Origin: Argonema antarcticum A004/B2
Lineage (GTDB): Bacteria; Cyanobacteriota; Cyanobacteriia; Cyanobacteriales; Aerosakkonemataceae
NCBI RefSeq assembly: GCF_023333585.1
Contig: NZ_JAIQZN010000003.1
Coordinates: 6,954 to 70,953, forward strand
DNA length: 64,000 nucleotides
Direction of reading: 5' to 3'
The translations under genes were made by a program, and so were the position numbers. The notes under the pieces were generated by a model, which was not told the origin of the DNA, made no database searches, and saw only the letters and a program-made list of their open reading frames with translations. Positions 49,962 to 57,446 of this stretch are shown piece after piece; positions within the stretch are counted from its first letter, which is position 1, and every line of letters starts with the position of its first letter.

Positions 49962-51218
49962 TTACGGTTGTCGGCAAATCCCAAATACAGAAGTATATCC
50001 GTGCAGGAAAGTGCTACCCGCCACAGGGCCGATTTCCCCATTGCAGAAAAAACCGCCCACAGGAATATCTTTCATGTAGCGGCGGAACAGCCGCGAGTCA
50101 AAATCAGGACAGCCATAAAGTCCTTCCCCGCGTCCCATACAAGAGAACATCAAGGCACCCGCAGCAGCAGGATCGGAGGGCGTTTGCTTTTGATGACGCT
50201 TGAGCAGCATTTCCAGGTCTTCAGCGGAAGCGTGGGCGTCCCGTAGGTGAAATTGGATACGCTGTCCAGGACGAACGCGATCGCCAATTGCGATCGCCCC
50301 AGCTCTGGGATCGACCCCCAGCAAACTGCGGATTAAGAAATCTCCCTGTTCCAAATCCTGCTTAAACTCATCCCGCGCCACCCCCACAAACAGCGCATTC
50401 TGCGCCAGCATCCGATCCTCCTCATTGAGAGTTTGGATCAAATCTCGCAGCGCTTCCAAAGGCTTCCGCGATTTTCCGCAAACAGCAAAATCCTCACTGG
50501 TTTGCTCCTCCAATTCCATCACAACATTGCGCTCTCCTTCCTTCACCCTATAAGGCTGACCTATAGGACGACATCCTTGAGCCACAATAGTTTCCAAAAC
50601 AATATTGCCACTCAGAGCGACACCCACCGTACCTTCCCGGTGCAAATTATAGTTACAAAACAAGCCACTACTGCCGCCTACAGAAGTACCGCTAGCCAGT
50701 CCTCCCACCTTAATAGATCCTGGATAAGCAAAATCCAGTCCCTGAACTAAATCATTAATGCTAGACGAGAAGGGATCTGCTAACAAAATAAACTGAGGTT
50801 GAGCTTGTGGCAGCACACCAATCAAATCTATCCACCCATCTGGGGCGCTATCTAAATCTGGCAATGCTTCTGGAAGTATATGAAAGGCTCGCACGTTTAC
50901 CCCCGGCAACGACATCAAGCTCAGGCTCAATCCCGGTTCTCCCTCTACTTCCTGCACCTCTCCCTGTCGGTTTACGCCAATGACGCCGCCACCAGCGCAA
51001 CCAATTAATACCGGCACCGACAGTAGCTCCTCAAATAAAGGCATCAGTCTGGTATACTCGCTTGCAAAAGCAGACGAAATAAACACCACAGCCAGATCTG
51101 CCGACGCCTGCAACGACAAACTAGCACGTTCTACAACTTCCTCTACAGCCGCTTCCAAAGAAGGACGGGTTGACAGAGCGTTTGCCCACTTTATCTGGTT
51201 GGTCATGGGTTTTACCAT
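49962..51218 (-). CDS. FIST-domain sensory protein
   Basis: The product is 418 residues, with ATG 51218 first and ATG 51206 (MTNQIKWANALSTRPSLEAA) a good alternative. The FIST_N part (about 35-220, 'ADLAVVFISSAFASEYTRLM', 'LIGCAGGGVIGVNRQGEVQE') is followed by FIST_C (about 225-400, 'NALFVGVARDEFKQDLEQGD', 'AGALMFSCMGRGEGLYGCPD', 'PVGGFFCNGEIGPVAGSTFL'). FIST proteins are predicted small-ligand sensors, often linked with two-component or chemotaxis proteins. No signal output domain is fused. It is convergent with the TPR-like gene. Confidence 0.93.
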   Translation of the reverse strand: MVKPMTNQIKWANALSTRPSLEAAVEEVVERASLSLQASADLAVVFISSAFASEYTRLMPLFEELLSVPVLIGCAGGGVIGVNRQGEVQEVEGEPGLSLSLMSLPGVNVRAFHILPEALPDLDSAPDGWIDLIGVLPQAQPQFILLADPFSSSINDLVQGLDFAYPGSIKVGGLASGTSVGGSSGLFCNYNLHREGTVGVALSGNIVLETIVAQGCRPIGQPYRVKEGERNVVMELEEQTSEDFAVCGKSRKPLEALRDLIQTLNEEDRMLAQNALFVGVARDEFKQDLEQGDFLIRSLLGVDPRAGAIAIGDRVRPGQRIQFHLRDAHASAEDLEMLLKRHQKQTPSDPAAAGALMFSCMGRGEGLYGCPDFDSRLFRRYMKDIPVGGFFCNGEIGPVAGSTFLHGYTSVFGICRQP

Positions 51219-51772
51219 CGTCCTTAGTTTAATGTTGTTTTTAGTTTAGGGATTTTCGGCTTGAGCTTTTATAGCAAAGTGCTTAGTGCTGAGTGCTTAG
51301 TACGGCAAAGTGCTGAGTGCTGTAGTACCAACACACTCGCTTCTTTATCCAAGTAAATCCCCAATATACCGCAATATTAACCCTCACAGGCTCTCAAAAT
51401 ACCAATTTTGCTCCGAAAACCCTCAAAGAATAACTTGCTAGAGCAGCTTTTACCCTATGGTAAACGACATTTCCCCATGCCCAGAGTAATATTACCTACT
51501 CGAACTGGCGATCGGACCTTAAGTAGTGTTAAGATACCAAAACGACAAGCAATTGAGTGTAAAGTCCGCCTGGGGAGCAATCAACGGTTAAATCTTAAAA
51601 AAAAACCTCAATACCGACTCCATAATTCGGCTGAGGGTATGAATAGAAAGAAAAACTCCGTTAAAAACCGGCCTCCCAGGTAAAATTTATCCGAAGCGAC
51701 TAAAATAGCTTGAGTCGTGTTTCCTTCCCGCTACAACCATAGAAGCGGTTTCCACACTTCCCACGAGGTCTT
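51219..51772. other. Spacer before cp12
   Basis: About 550 bases. Positions 51279-51325 hold 'AGTGCTTAGTGCTGAGTGC' units. A 91-codon frame at 51408-51683 lacks any family likeness, is very basic, and is not called. The cp12 promoter lies in the 3' part. No other gene is seen. Confidence 0.5.
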
Positions 51773-51994
51773 ATGAGCAACATCCAAACAAAAATCGAAG
51801 AAGAACTTATCCAGGCTCGTCAAGTCTGCGATATCAGCGGCGGCAACTCGAAAGAATGTGCGGCTGCTTGGGATGCCGTCGAAGAGCTGCAAGCAGAAGC
51901 TTCTCATCAGCGCCAAAACAAACCCAAGACTTCCCTTGAGAAATATTGCGATGACAACCCCGATGCGGCTGAGTGTCGGCTGTACGAAGACTAG
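51773..51994 (+). CDS. cp12: CP12, Calvin cycle regulatory protein
   Basis: The product is 73 residues. Both redox cysteine pairs are present: C19/C29 ('VCDISGGNSKECAAAWDAVE') and C59/C68 ('EKYCDDNPDAAECRLYED'). The core 'AAAWDAVEELQAEASHQR' is the conserved motif. When oxidised in the dark, CP12 folds and bridges GAPDH and phosphoribulokinase, switching off both. It is encoded alone, 90 bases before a MITE-like element. Confidence 0.97.
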   Translation: MSNIQTKIEEELIQARQVCDISGGNSKECAAAWDAVEELQAEASHQRQNKPKTSLEKYCDDNPDAAECRLYED

Positions 51995-52080
51995 AATTTG
52001 TTAGTTCTACAGGTCTGTACCCCGTAATCTCCGTGTAGTGGGTAGTGGGAAAATAATCTCACTACCCACTACCTACTAAG

Positions 52081-52180
52081 CAAGTGGGCATAATTAAACG
52101 TAAAACTGCCGCACCCTTAGAAACCCGGTTTCGGAGGAGAAACCGGGTTTCTGGGTGTTATGTTTATTTACGCCCACCTA
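52081..52180. repeat. MITE-like element with GTGGGC-type ends
   Basis: The ends are AAGTGGGCATAATTAAAC and GTTTATTTACGCCCACCT; 15 of 19 positions match as inverted repeats. The core is a hairpin AGAAACCCGGTTTC/GAAACCGGGTTTCT (52119-52152). The right half, 'GTTTATTTACGCCCACCTAC', is repeated at about 57121-57140. It sits between cp12 and the DUF3177 gene. Confidence 0.7.
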
Positions 52181-52221
52181 CTACGAGTTCGCATTCGCGT
52201 GATGTCAGTAATACAAAAGTT

Positions 52222-52821
52222 ATGCAAGACCCTTGGTTTAAACCGCTAGTCTGGATGGACTACCGAGTGGCGGTATTGTTTACGGTTATTATGCCCTTGA
52301 TTCTGCTAATTTGGGCTTTTGCCCAAAAAAGCGAAGCGATTCAACGCTTGTTAATTATTTACTGGCGAGTTGCGAGTTTGCTAGCGATCGCACTTTACCT
52401 GATGATTGATGCTATACCGATCGGCTTTGGAGCGAATTTGATAGCTCGCATCCTCATTCCCATTTCTTTGTGGTTTTGGGCTGATATCAACGAAGAGATC
52501 GACGACCTCCCGCAGCGAGAACTAAAGCTAGCCATAACATCATGGCGTTGGGGAATAACGGTTTACAGTCTGCTGGGAGCATTGCTAGAAATTCCTTTCC
52601 TCAGCTGTTCCATTTCCTCTAAGCAAGCAGTGCTGGAAAACCCATTTTGTAGGGTTTGGTTAGATGTGCCTTGGAGCTACAAGCAGATTTTCCATGCCAA
52701 TACTGGTGAGGCATTTTTGGGCTTTCTGGGAATCGTGGGATTGATAATTTATTTTGCTTCGTTGAGCTATTTTGTGCTTTTTAGGTTAGGCAAACAGGGA
52801 CGGTCAGCTATCGAGCAATAA
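52222..52821 (+). CDS. DUF3177-like membrane protein
   Basis: The product is 199 residues from ATG 52222 (MQDPWFKPLVWMDYRVAVLF). The open frame extends back through the MITE to 52084, adding 46 residues of repeat-derived sequence that are unlikely to be used. Five or six membrane segments are visible ('LFTVIMPLILLIWAFAQ', 'LIARILIPISLWFWADI', 'GFLGIVGLIIYFASLSYFV'). The conserved part 'ADINEEIDDLPQRELKLAIT' matches the cyanobacterial DUF3177 family as I recall it. Function unknown. Confidence 0.75.
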   Translation: MQDPWFKPLVWMDYRVAVLFTVIMPLILLIWAFAQKSEAIQRLLIIYWRVASLLAIALYLMIDAIPIGFGANLIARILIPISLWFWADINEEIDDLPQRELKLAITSWRWGITVYSLLGALLEIPFLSCSISSKQAVLENPFCRVWLDVPWSYKQIFHANTGEAFLGFLGIVGLIIYFASLSYFVLFRLGKQGRSAIEQ

Positions 52822-52937
52822 ACAGCCAAGAGAATTGCAAATTTACGATTTCAAATTGCCAAGAAAGAAAAGAGAATTTAAATCTGCAATCTGAAATCTA
52901 AAATTTGAAATTAAAGTAACTAACAACTAATACCTTT

Positions 52938-53234
52938 ATGACAGATTCTCTAGCACGGCGTCTGGAGCAATACACTTCAAGGCGGCCCCAGGAAGTCCTC
53001 ATCGTAACAGCCGAAATCGCAGGCGAAGAAGACCGAGTGGCGATTTTTAAAGGATATTCCAGTTCTTTAATGCGTCCGACCGCTTTCGATCCAGATGTGA
53101 CTGTATTGCCGGACGAGGCCAAGATTATCGCGATCGATCGCGTAGCAAGTCCTTATAATCCAGAATCTCCTCGCTACATAGAAGAAGGGTTGACTTGGGA
53201 GACAATCCAACCCTTGTTGTCAGAGGTTGGATAG
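52938..53234 (+). CDS. Conserved small protein, unknown function
   Basis: The product is 98 residues: 'MTDSLARRLEQYTSRRPQEV' at the start, 'EEDRVAIFKGYSSSLMRPTA' and 'FDPDVTVLPDEAKIIAIDRV' in the middle, and 'YIEEGLTWETIQPLL' at the end. It is soluble and without cysteines. Proteins of this form are found across cyanobacteria and in plastid-bearing plants, from memory, with no assigned role. The gene follows the DUF3177 gene across an AT-rich repeat and may be cotranscribed with it. Confidence 0.75.
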   Translation: MTDSLARRLEQYTSRRPQEVLIVTAEIAGEEDRVAIFKGYSSSLMRPTAFDPDVTVLPDEAKIIAIDRVASPYNPESPRYIEEGLTWETIQPLLSEVG

Positions 53235-53585
53235 ACTTACATCTTCACAGATGACTCAATCAGGCTAAAAAAACCGGGTTTATCAACGAAAAATCTAGGC
53301 TTTCAGGTAAGGGTATTTGCACCAAACTTGGTTTCTCACCCTAGTGCCAGATTTGATATAGTGTCCGGCTGCATCGGTAGTGTAAGAGCGATCCGGGAAA
53401 TTGTCTGTTGTCGTTGGGGGTAAAATTTTTACCGCAGATCGAGACAGATAAACGCAGATAAACGCAGATATGAGAGCGATTTATGGAGGCAATCGATGCT
53501 TAAGAATATGATGTGAGTTAAGGGAATTCCGGAAAGTGTTATCCTCCAGTGTAAGTAAGTGTGTTGTCTGGAGTGTTTGGAAAAT
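53235..53585. other. Spacer before glmM with short repeats
   Basis: A partial 'AAACCGGGTTTATC' copy lies at 53270-53285, and 'GATAAACGCAGATAAACGCA' tandem units lie at 53448-53472. A related 'CAGATGAACGCAGATG' stretch is at 5763. The glmM promoter must lie here. No gene is seen. Confidence 0.5.
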
Positions 53586-55082
53586 ATGGTTACAACCCCC
53601 GTCGGGACTCAACTGTCTAGCGCTTCCTCTTCGCCATCGTCCGCTTCCGAATCGATGCTTATGGCAAAATCGCTCAATCTCAATCCTGCTTACAACCCAA
53701 TCAATTTGCCCGCAACGCCTTTGTTTGGAACTGATGGGATTCGCGGCCGAGTGGGAGATTTGCTGAGTGCCGAATTAGCTCTACAAGTCGGTTTTTGGAC
53801 TGGTCAAGTGTTGCGATCGCAGGCAGTAAGCTCCCAAGCCCCAGGGCCAATCATCTTAGGCCAAGATACTAGAAACTCCAGCGATATGTTGGCAATGGCC
53901 CTAGCCGCCGGTCTTACTTCGGCTGGACTAGAGGTTTGGCAGCTGGGGATATGCCCTACTCCCTGTGTAGCTTACTTAACCAGTATTTTCCAGGCAGCCG
54001 GAGGAGTAATGATCTCGGCTAGCCACAACCCGCCAGAGGACAACGGGATTAAAATTTTCGGGCTTGGTGGTACGAAGCTGTCCAAGGAATTGCAAGCACA
54101 AATTGAGGCAGGACTTCGGGGACAGCAGATTGAGAGTTCTGTTGTAAGTGTTTCGGGAAAACACTACCATCGCCCTGAGTTGCTTAACGAGTACGCTGAG
54201 TCGCTTCAGAAACCGCTCTTGCCAGATATCGATCTGCGGGGAATGCGAATTGTGCTGGATCTGGCTTGGGGAGCGGCTGTGGGACTTGCGCCGAAGATTT
54301 TTGCCGAAATGGGGGCGGAGGTGATTTGCCTGCATGAGAGTCCTGATGGCGATCGCATTAATGTCAATTGCGGTTCGACTCATCTTGGGCCTCTCCAGCA
54401 GGCGGTGAAGCAGCATCAAGCGGATATGGGATTTGCTTTTGATGGGGATGCCGACCGCGTACTGGCTGTGGACAGCCAAGGTCGCATCGTTGATGGCGAT
54501 CGCATCCTCTATTTCTGGGGAAAAAGTCTGGCCCTGGGGCAACAATTGCCCAACAATACGATCGTGACTACCGTGATGGCTAACCTCGGTTTTGAACGAG
54601 CTTGGCAAAATTTCGGCGGTCAATTCCTGCGGACGCCAGTGGGAGACCAGTACGTTCATGCGGAAATGCAGATCCACGGTGCTATGTTGGGTGGCGAGCA
54701 ATCGGGACATATTCTCTGCCGTCATTACGGTGTCACTGGTGATGGTTTGTTAACGTCGTTGCATTTGGCCGCACTGGTAAAACGGATGAATGCTTCCTTA
54801 TCTGAATTGGTCGATGGAAGTTTCCAGACTTACCCCCAGCTATTAAAGAATATTCGGGTGGAAGACCGCGATCGTCGTCTCGGTTGGAAAAACTGCGATA
54901 TTCTTACAAGCGCGATCGCACAAGCAGAAGCTGCAATGGGGGACTCTGGACGTATCCTCGTTCGCGCTTCTGGAACCGAACCCCTCATTCGCGTTATGGT
55001 GGAAGCCGTCAGCGCCGAACTCGCCTCTAGCTGGGCTGACAATCTGGTTCTAGCCGTTCAGCAATATCTCAGTAGGGGCTAG
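53586..55082 (+). CDS. glmM: Phosphoglucosamine mutase
   Basis: The product is 498 residues from ATG 53586 ([20 protein letters not shown]). The first 45 residues are a low-complexity extension usual in cyanobacteria, and the enzyme proper starts at '[20 protein letters not shown]'. The phospho-serine is S146 in '[13 protein letters not shown]', the metal loop is '[11 protein letters not shown]', the sugar loop is 'LGGEQSGHI' and the phosphate site is '[12 protein letters not shown]'. It makes glucosamine-1-phosphate for UDP-GlcNAc and peptidoglycan. The last codons ('LSRG') run into a 'GTAGGGGCTAGG' repeat that provides the stop. Confidence 0.94.
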   Translation: MVTTPVGTQLSSASSSPSSASESMLMAKSLNLNPAYNPINLPATPLFGTDGIRGRVGDLLSAELALQVGFWTGQVLRSQAVSSQAPGPIILGQDTRNSSDMLAMALAAGLTSAGLEVWQLGICPTPCVAYLTSIFQAAGGVMISASHNPPEDNGIKIFGLGGTKLSKELQAQIEAGLRGQQIESSVVSVSGKHYHRPELLNEYAESLQKPLLPDIDLRGMRIVLDLAWGAAVGLAPKIFAEMGAEVICLHESPDGDRINVNCGSTHLGPLQQAVKQHQADMGFAFDGDADRVLAVDSQGRIVDGDRILYFWGKSLALGQQLPNNTIVTTVMANLGFERAWQNFGGQFLRTPVGDQYVHAEMQIHGAMLGGEQSGHILCRHYGVTGDGLLTSLHLAALVKRMNASLSELVDGSFQTYPQLLKNIRVEDRDRRLGWKNCDILTSAIAQAEAAMGDSGRILVRASGTEPLIRVMVEAVSAELASSWADNLVLAVQQYLSRG

Positions 55083-55437
55083 GGAAGTCAAAAGTCACTC
55101 ATTCAAAAGTCAAAAGTCAAAAATGAACAATTCTTTCTTTTGCCTTTTGCCTTTCCCAACTCCCTAAATAAGACTTAACAAAGGGCTGTAGCTAAGAGAG
55201 AAGCTTCTCTGCGGCAGATTTTGCCTTGGTTTTGTATAATAGGTCACTACTTTGTATAAAACGACACGAAACTTTCCAGCTTTTTAGCTCATATTTTTTC
55301 AATAGGACTTACGCATTTAATTTTGCAGCACCGCAGATGTAGGGGCAATTCATGAATTGCCCCTACATCTAGGGTGAAAAGGTTTATAAACCCGATTTCT
55401 TTAGCCGTATTGGAGTTCCTAAAATCTAAAATATAAA
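55083..55437. repeat. Repeat-rich spacer with a perfect 36-bp palindrome
   Basis: Positions 55088-55130 have 'AAAAGTCAAAAGTCAAAAAT' units. A 'GGACTTACGCA' end (55304-55314) matches the MITE near 774. At 55335-55370 lies AGATGTAGGGGCAATTCA followed directly by its exact complement, a loopless 36-base palindrome of the 'TGTAGGGGC' family. No gene is seen. Confidence 0.75.
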
Positions 55438-56907
55438 ATGGTATTATCCGTGCTTGCTTTCACTTCTGAACTAAATGTGAGTCAGATCGCTATCGCTAGA
55501 GAAATTAGTGCAGCAGTTGTCAATGTGAGCGGTCGTCAGCGGATGCTCTCTCAAAGGACGGCGCTGTTTTCCCTCAGATTGGTTTGCTCTCAAGATAAGG
55601 TTGAGCGGGAAAAGTTGCGATCGCAACTAACAATTGCGATCGATTTAATGGAAAATTCCCATAATGGATTGATCGATGGCGATCTTGAGATGAAACTACC
55701 CGGAAACCCTTCTAAGGTAGTAAAAGCGATGTATTTTGAACCACCGCTTCATTTAGACGGGCAGATTCGGAAATTCATCGCCCAAGTCAGAGCCTTAGCG
55801 GAAGTTGAAGACGGCGATCTGAATCAGCATAATCCCCATCTGCTCTACATCCTGGACTTTGCTGACGGCGGACTGCTAGATGCTTTAGATGCGATCGTCA
55901 GTCAGTATCAGAAAGAGAGCGAAGCTGAGCAACTGGAGCTCGATCTCAACCAGATCCAACTCTATAAGCAAAGTTGTGCCGCCACTGCTGCTGCCCAAGC
56001 GCAAGCGCAACAACTAGAAAAAGCACTGCACGACTTACAACAGGAACGGATTAAGCTTATTCACACCGAGAGAATTTCCAGTCTCGGTCAACTGGTTGCT
56101 GGTGTTGCCCATGAAATCAACAACCCAATCAACTTTATTTACGGAAACTTGACTTATGCGAACAACTATGTAGAAGACCTAATCAAGCTGCTACACCTTT
56201 ATCAAAAGGAATATCCCAACCCCAATCCTTCCATTGAAAAAAAAATTATAGATATTGACCTGGATTTTCTGATCCAAGACCTGCCTAAAGTTCTATCTTC
56301 TATGAAAATCGGTGCCGATCGCATCCGTCAGATTGTCCTATCGCTGCGGACTTTCTCTCGAATGGACGAAAAGGAAATGAAGCCGGTTGATATTCACGAG
56401 GGCATTGAGAGTACGCTGTTGATCTTGCACAGCCGTCTGAAAAGCAAAGACGATCGTCCTGAAATCAAAATAATCAAGGAGTACGGAAATTTGCCGTTGG
56501 TGCAATGCCACGTCGGTCAACTGAATCAAGTATTAATGAATCTTCTCTCCAACGCAATTGACGCCCTGGAAATGGGGACTGGAGACTGTTCAATCCCAAA
56601 TCCCAAATCCCAAATCCCAAATCCCCAGATTCTGATTCGCACTGAAGCGTTACACCCCGATTATATTAATGTGCGGATTGCCGATAACGGGCCGGGGATA
56701 ACAGAGGAAGTAAAAGCGCGACTATTTGACCCTTTTTTCACTACCAAGCCGGTAGGTAAAGGTACTGGGCTAGGATTGTCGATCAGCCATCAGATCGTAG
56801 TCGAAAAACATGGGGGGTCACTCCTGTGCGTGTCCGAACCGGGACAGGGGACGGAATTCTGGATTGAAATTCCGATCCGTCAAAAGTCATTAGTCATCTG
56901 TTATTGA
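55438..56907 (+). CDS. Cytoplasmic histidine kinase with PilJ-type N-terminal domain
   Basis: The product is 489 residues. Residues about 20-150 match the type IV pilus chemotaxis-transducer N-terminal domain ('VVNVSGRQRMLSQRTALFSL'), which normally is periplasmic between two membrane segments; none is present here. A coiled coil (about 155-205) leads to HisKA with H225 ('GVAHEINNPINF') and HATPase_c ('MNLLSNAIDALEMGTG', 'GTGLGLSISHQIVVEKHGG'). Near residue 385 the repeat 'ATCCCAAATCCCAAATCC' is translated as 'SIPNPKSQIPNPQ'. The kinase half is closely related to the next kinase. The signal is unknown. Confidence 0.9.
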   Translation: MVLSVLAFTSELNVSQIAIAREISAAVVNVSGRQRMLSQRTALFSLRLVCSQDKVEREKLRSQLTIAIDLMENSHNGLIDGDLEMKLPGNPSKVVKAMYFEPPLHLDGQIRKFIAQVRALAEVEDGDLNQHNPHLLYILDFADGGLLDALDAIVSQYQKESEAEQLELDLNQIQLYKQSCAATAAAQAQAQQLEKALHDLQQERIKLIHTERISSLGQLVAGVAHEINNPINFIYGNLTYANNYVEDLIKLLHLYQKEYPNPNPSIEKKIIDIDLDFLIQDLPKVLSSMKIGADRIRQIVLSLRTFSRMDEKEMKPVDIHEGIESTLLILHSRLKSKDDRPEIKIIKEYGNLPLVQCHVGQLNQVLMNLLSNAIDALEMGTGDCSIPNPKSQIPNPQILIRTEALHPDYINVRIADNGPGITEEVKARLFDPFFTTKPVGKGTGLGLSISHQIVVEKHGGSLLCVSEPGQGTEFWIEIPIRQKSLVICY

Positions 56908-57446
56908 CTTTTGACCGAAAACCAAAAAGGTCAGAGAGCGGCTCTTCCTTACTTACTATGCTATTTCAGCAGAGAGGGAGAGGGGGAGAGGGGGAGAGGG
57001 GGAGAGAGGGAGAGGGGGAGAGTGGGAGAGGAGAAAATCAATAAAAATGTTCTTAAGTGAACAAAAGCATAGCAACTCCGAAAGAGCCGTTTCTCCCAGA
57101 AACCCGGTTTCTGGTTGTTCAGTTTATTTACGCCCACCTACTTATCCTTTCAGCCAAAATCGATCGATCAATTGGCAATTTTGTAAATTTCGATTCAATT
57201 TCGTGATGCGATCCCAAATATTATATAAAGTTCAAAGAAATTAAATTGACTTTTTCATAAAAAATTCAATTTAGGATAAAATAAAAAAAAGGTTGCCTCA
57301 AGTCAGAATTTAACGCATTAATAATTCCTGACTTAATAAACTTTTGTAAAAATTAAGTTGTTTGAATCAAAAAGCTCAAAGCTGAGACGCAACTAATCGT
57401 AAAAAAGGCTTTTTGGGCACCAAAAAGGATGTTTGTGAGGATAAAT
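56908..57446. repeat. Spacer with purine array and copies of two dispersed repeats
   Basis: A copy of the 11.1-kb repeat spans about 56938-57090 ('TTACTATGCTATTT' ... 'GAACAAAAGCATAGCAACTC'), interrupted by a 'GAGAGGGGGAGAGGGGGAGA' tandem run (56972-57031). A palindrome CCAGAAACCCGGTTTCTGG (57096-57114) and the right half of the 52.1-kb MITE follow. From 57150 to 57446 the sequence is AT-rich with no gene. Confidence 0.7.

Noticed and set aside
51408-51683. 91-codon open frame before cp12
   Set aside because: Highly basic, no family likeness, no clear ribosome binding site, and it lies in the probable cp12 promoter region.
53976-54725. 249-codon frame antisense to glmM
   Set aside because: It lies wholly inside the conserved glmM coding region, and its sequence has no protein-like pattern; it is a shadow frame.
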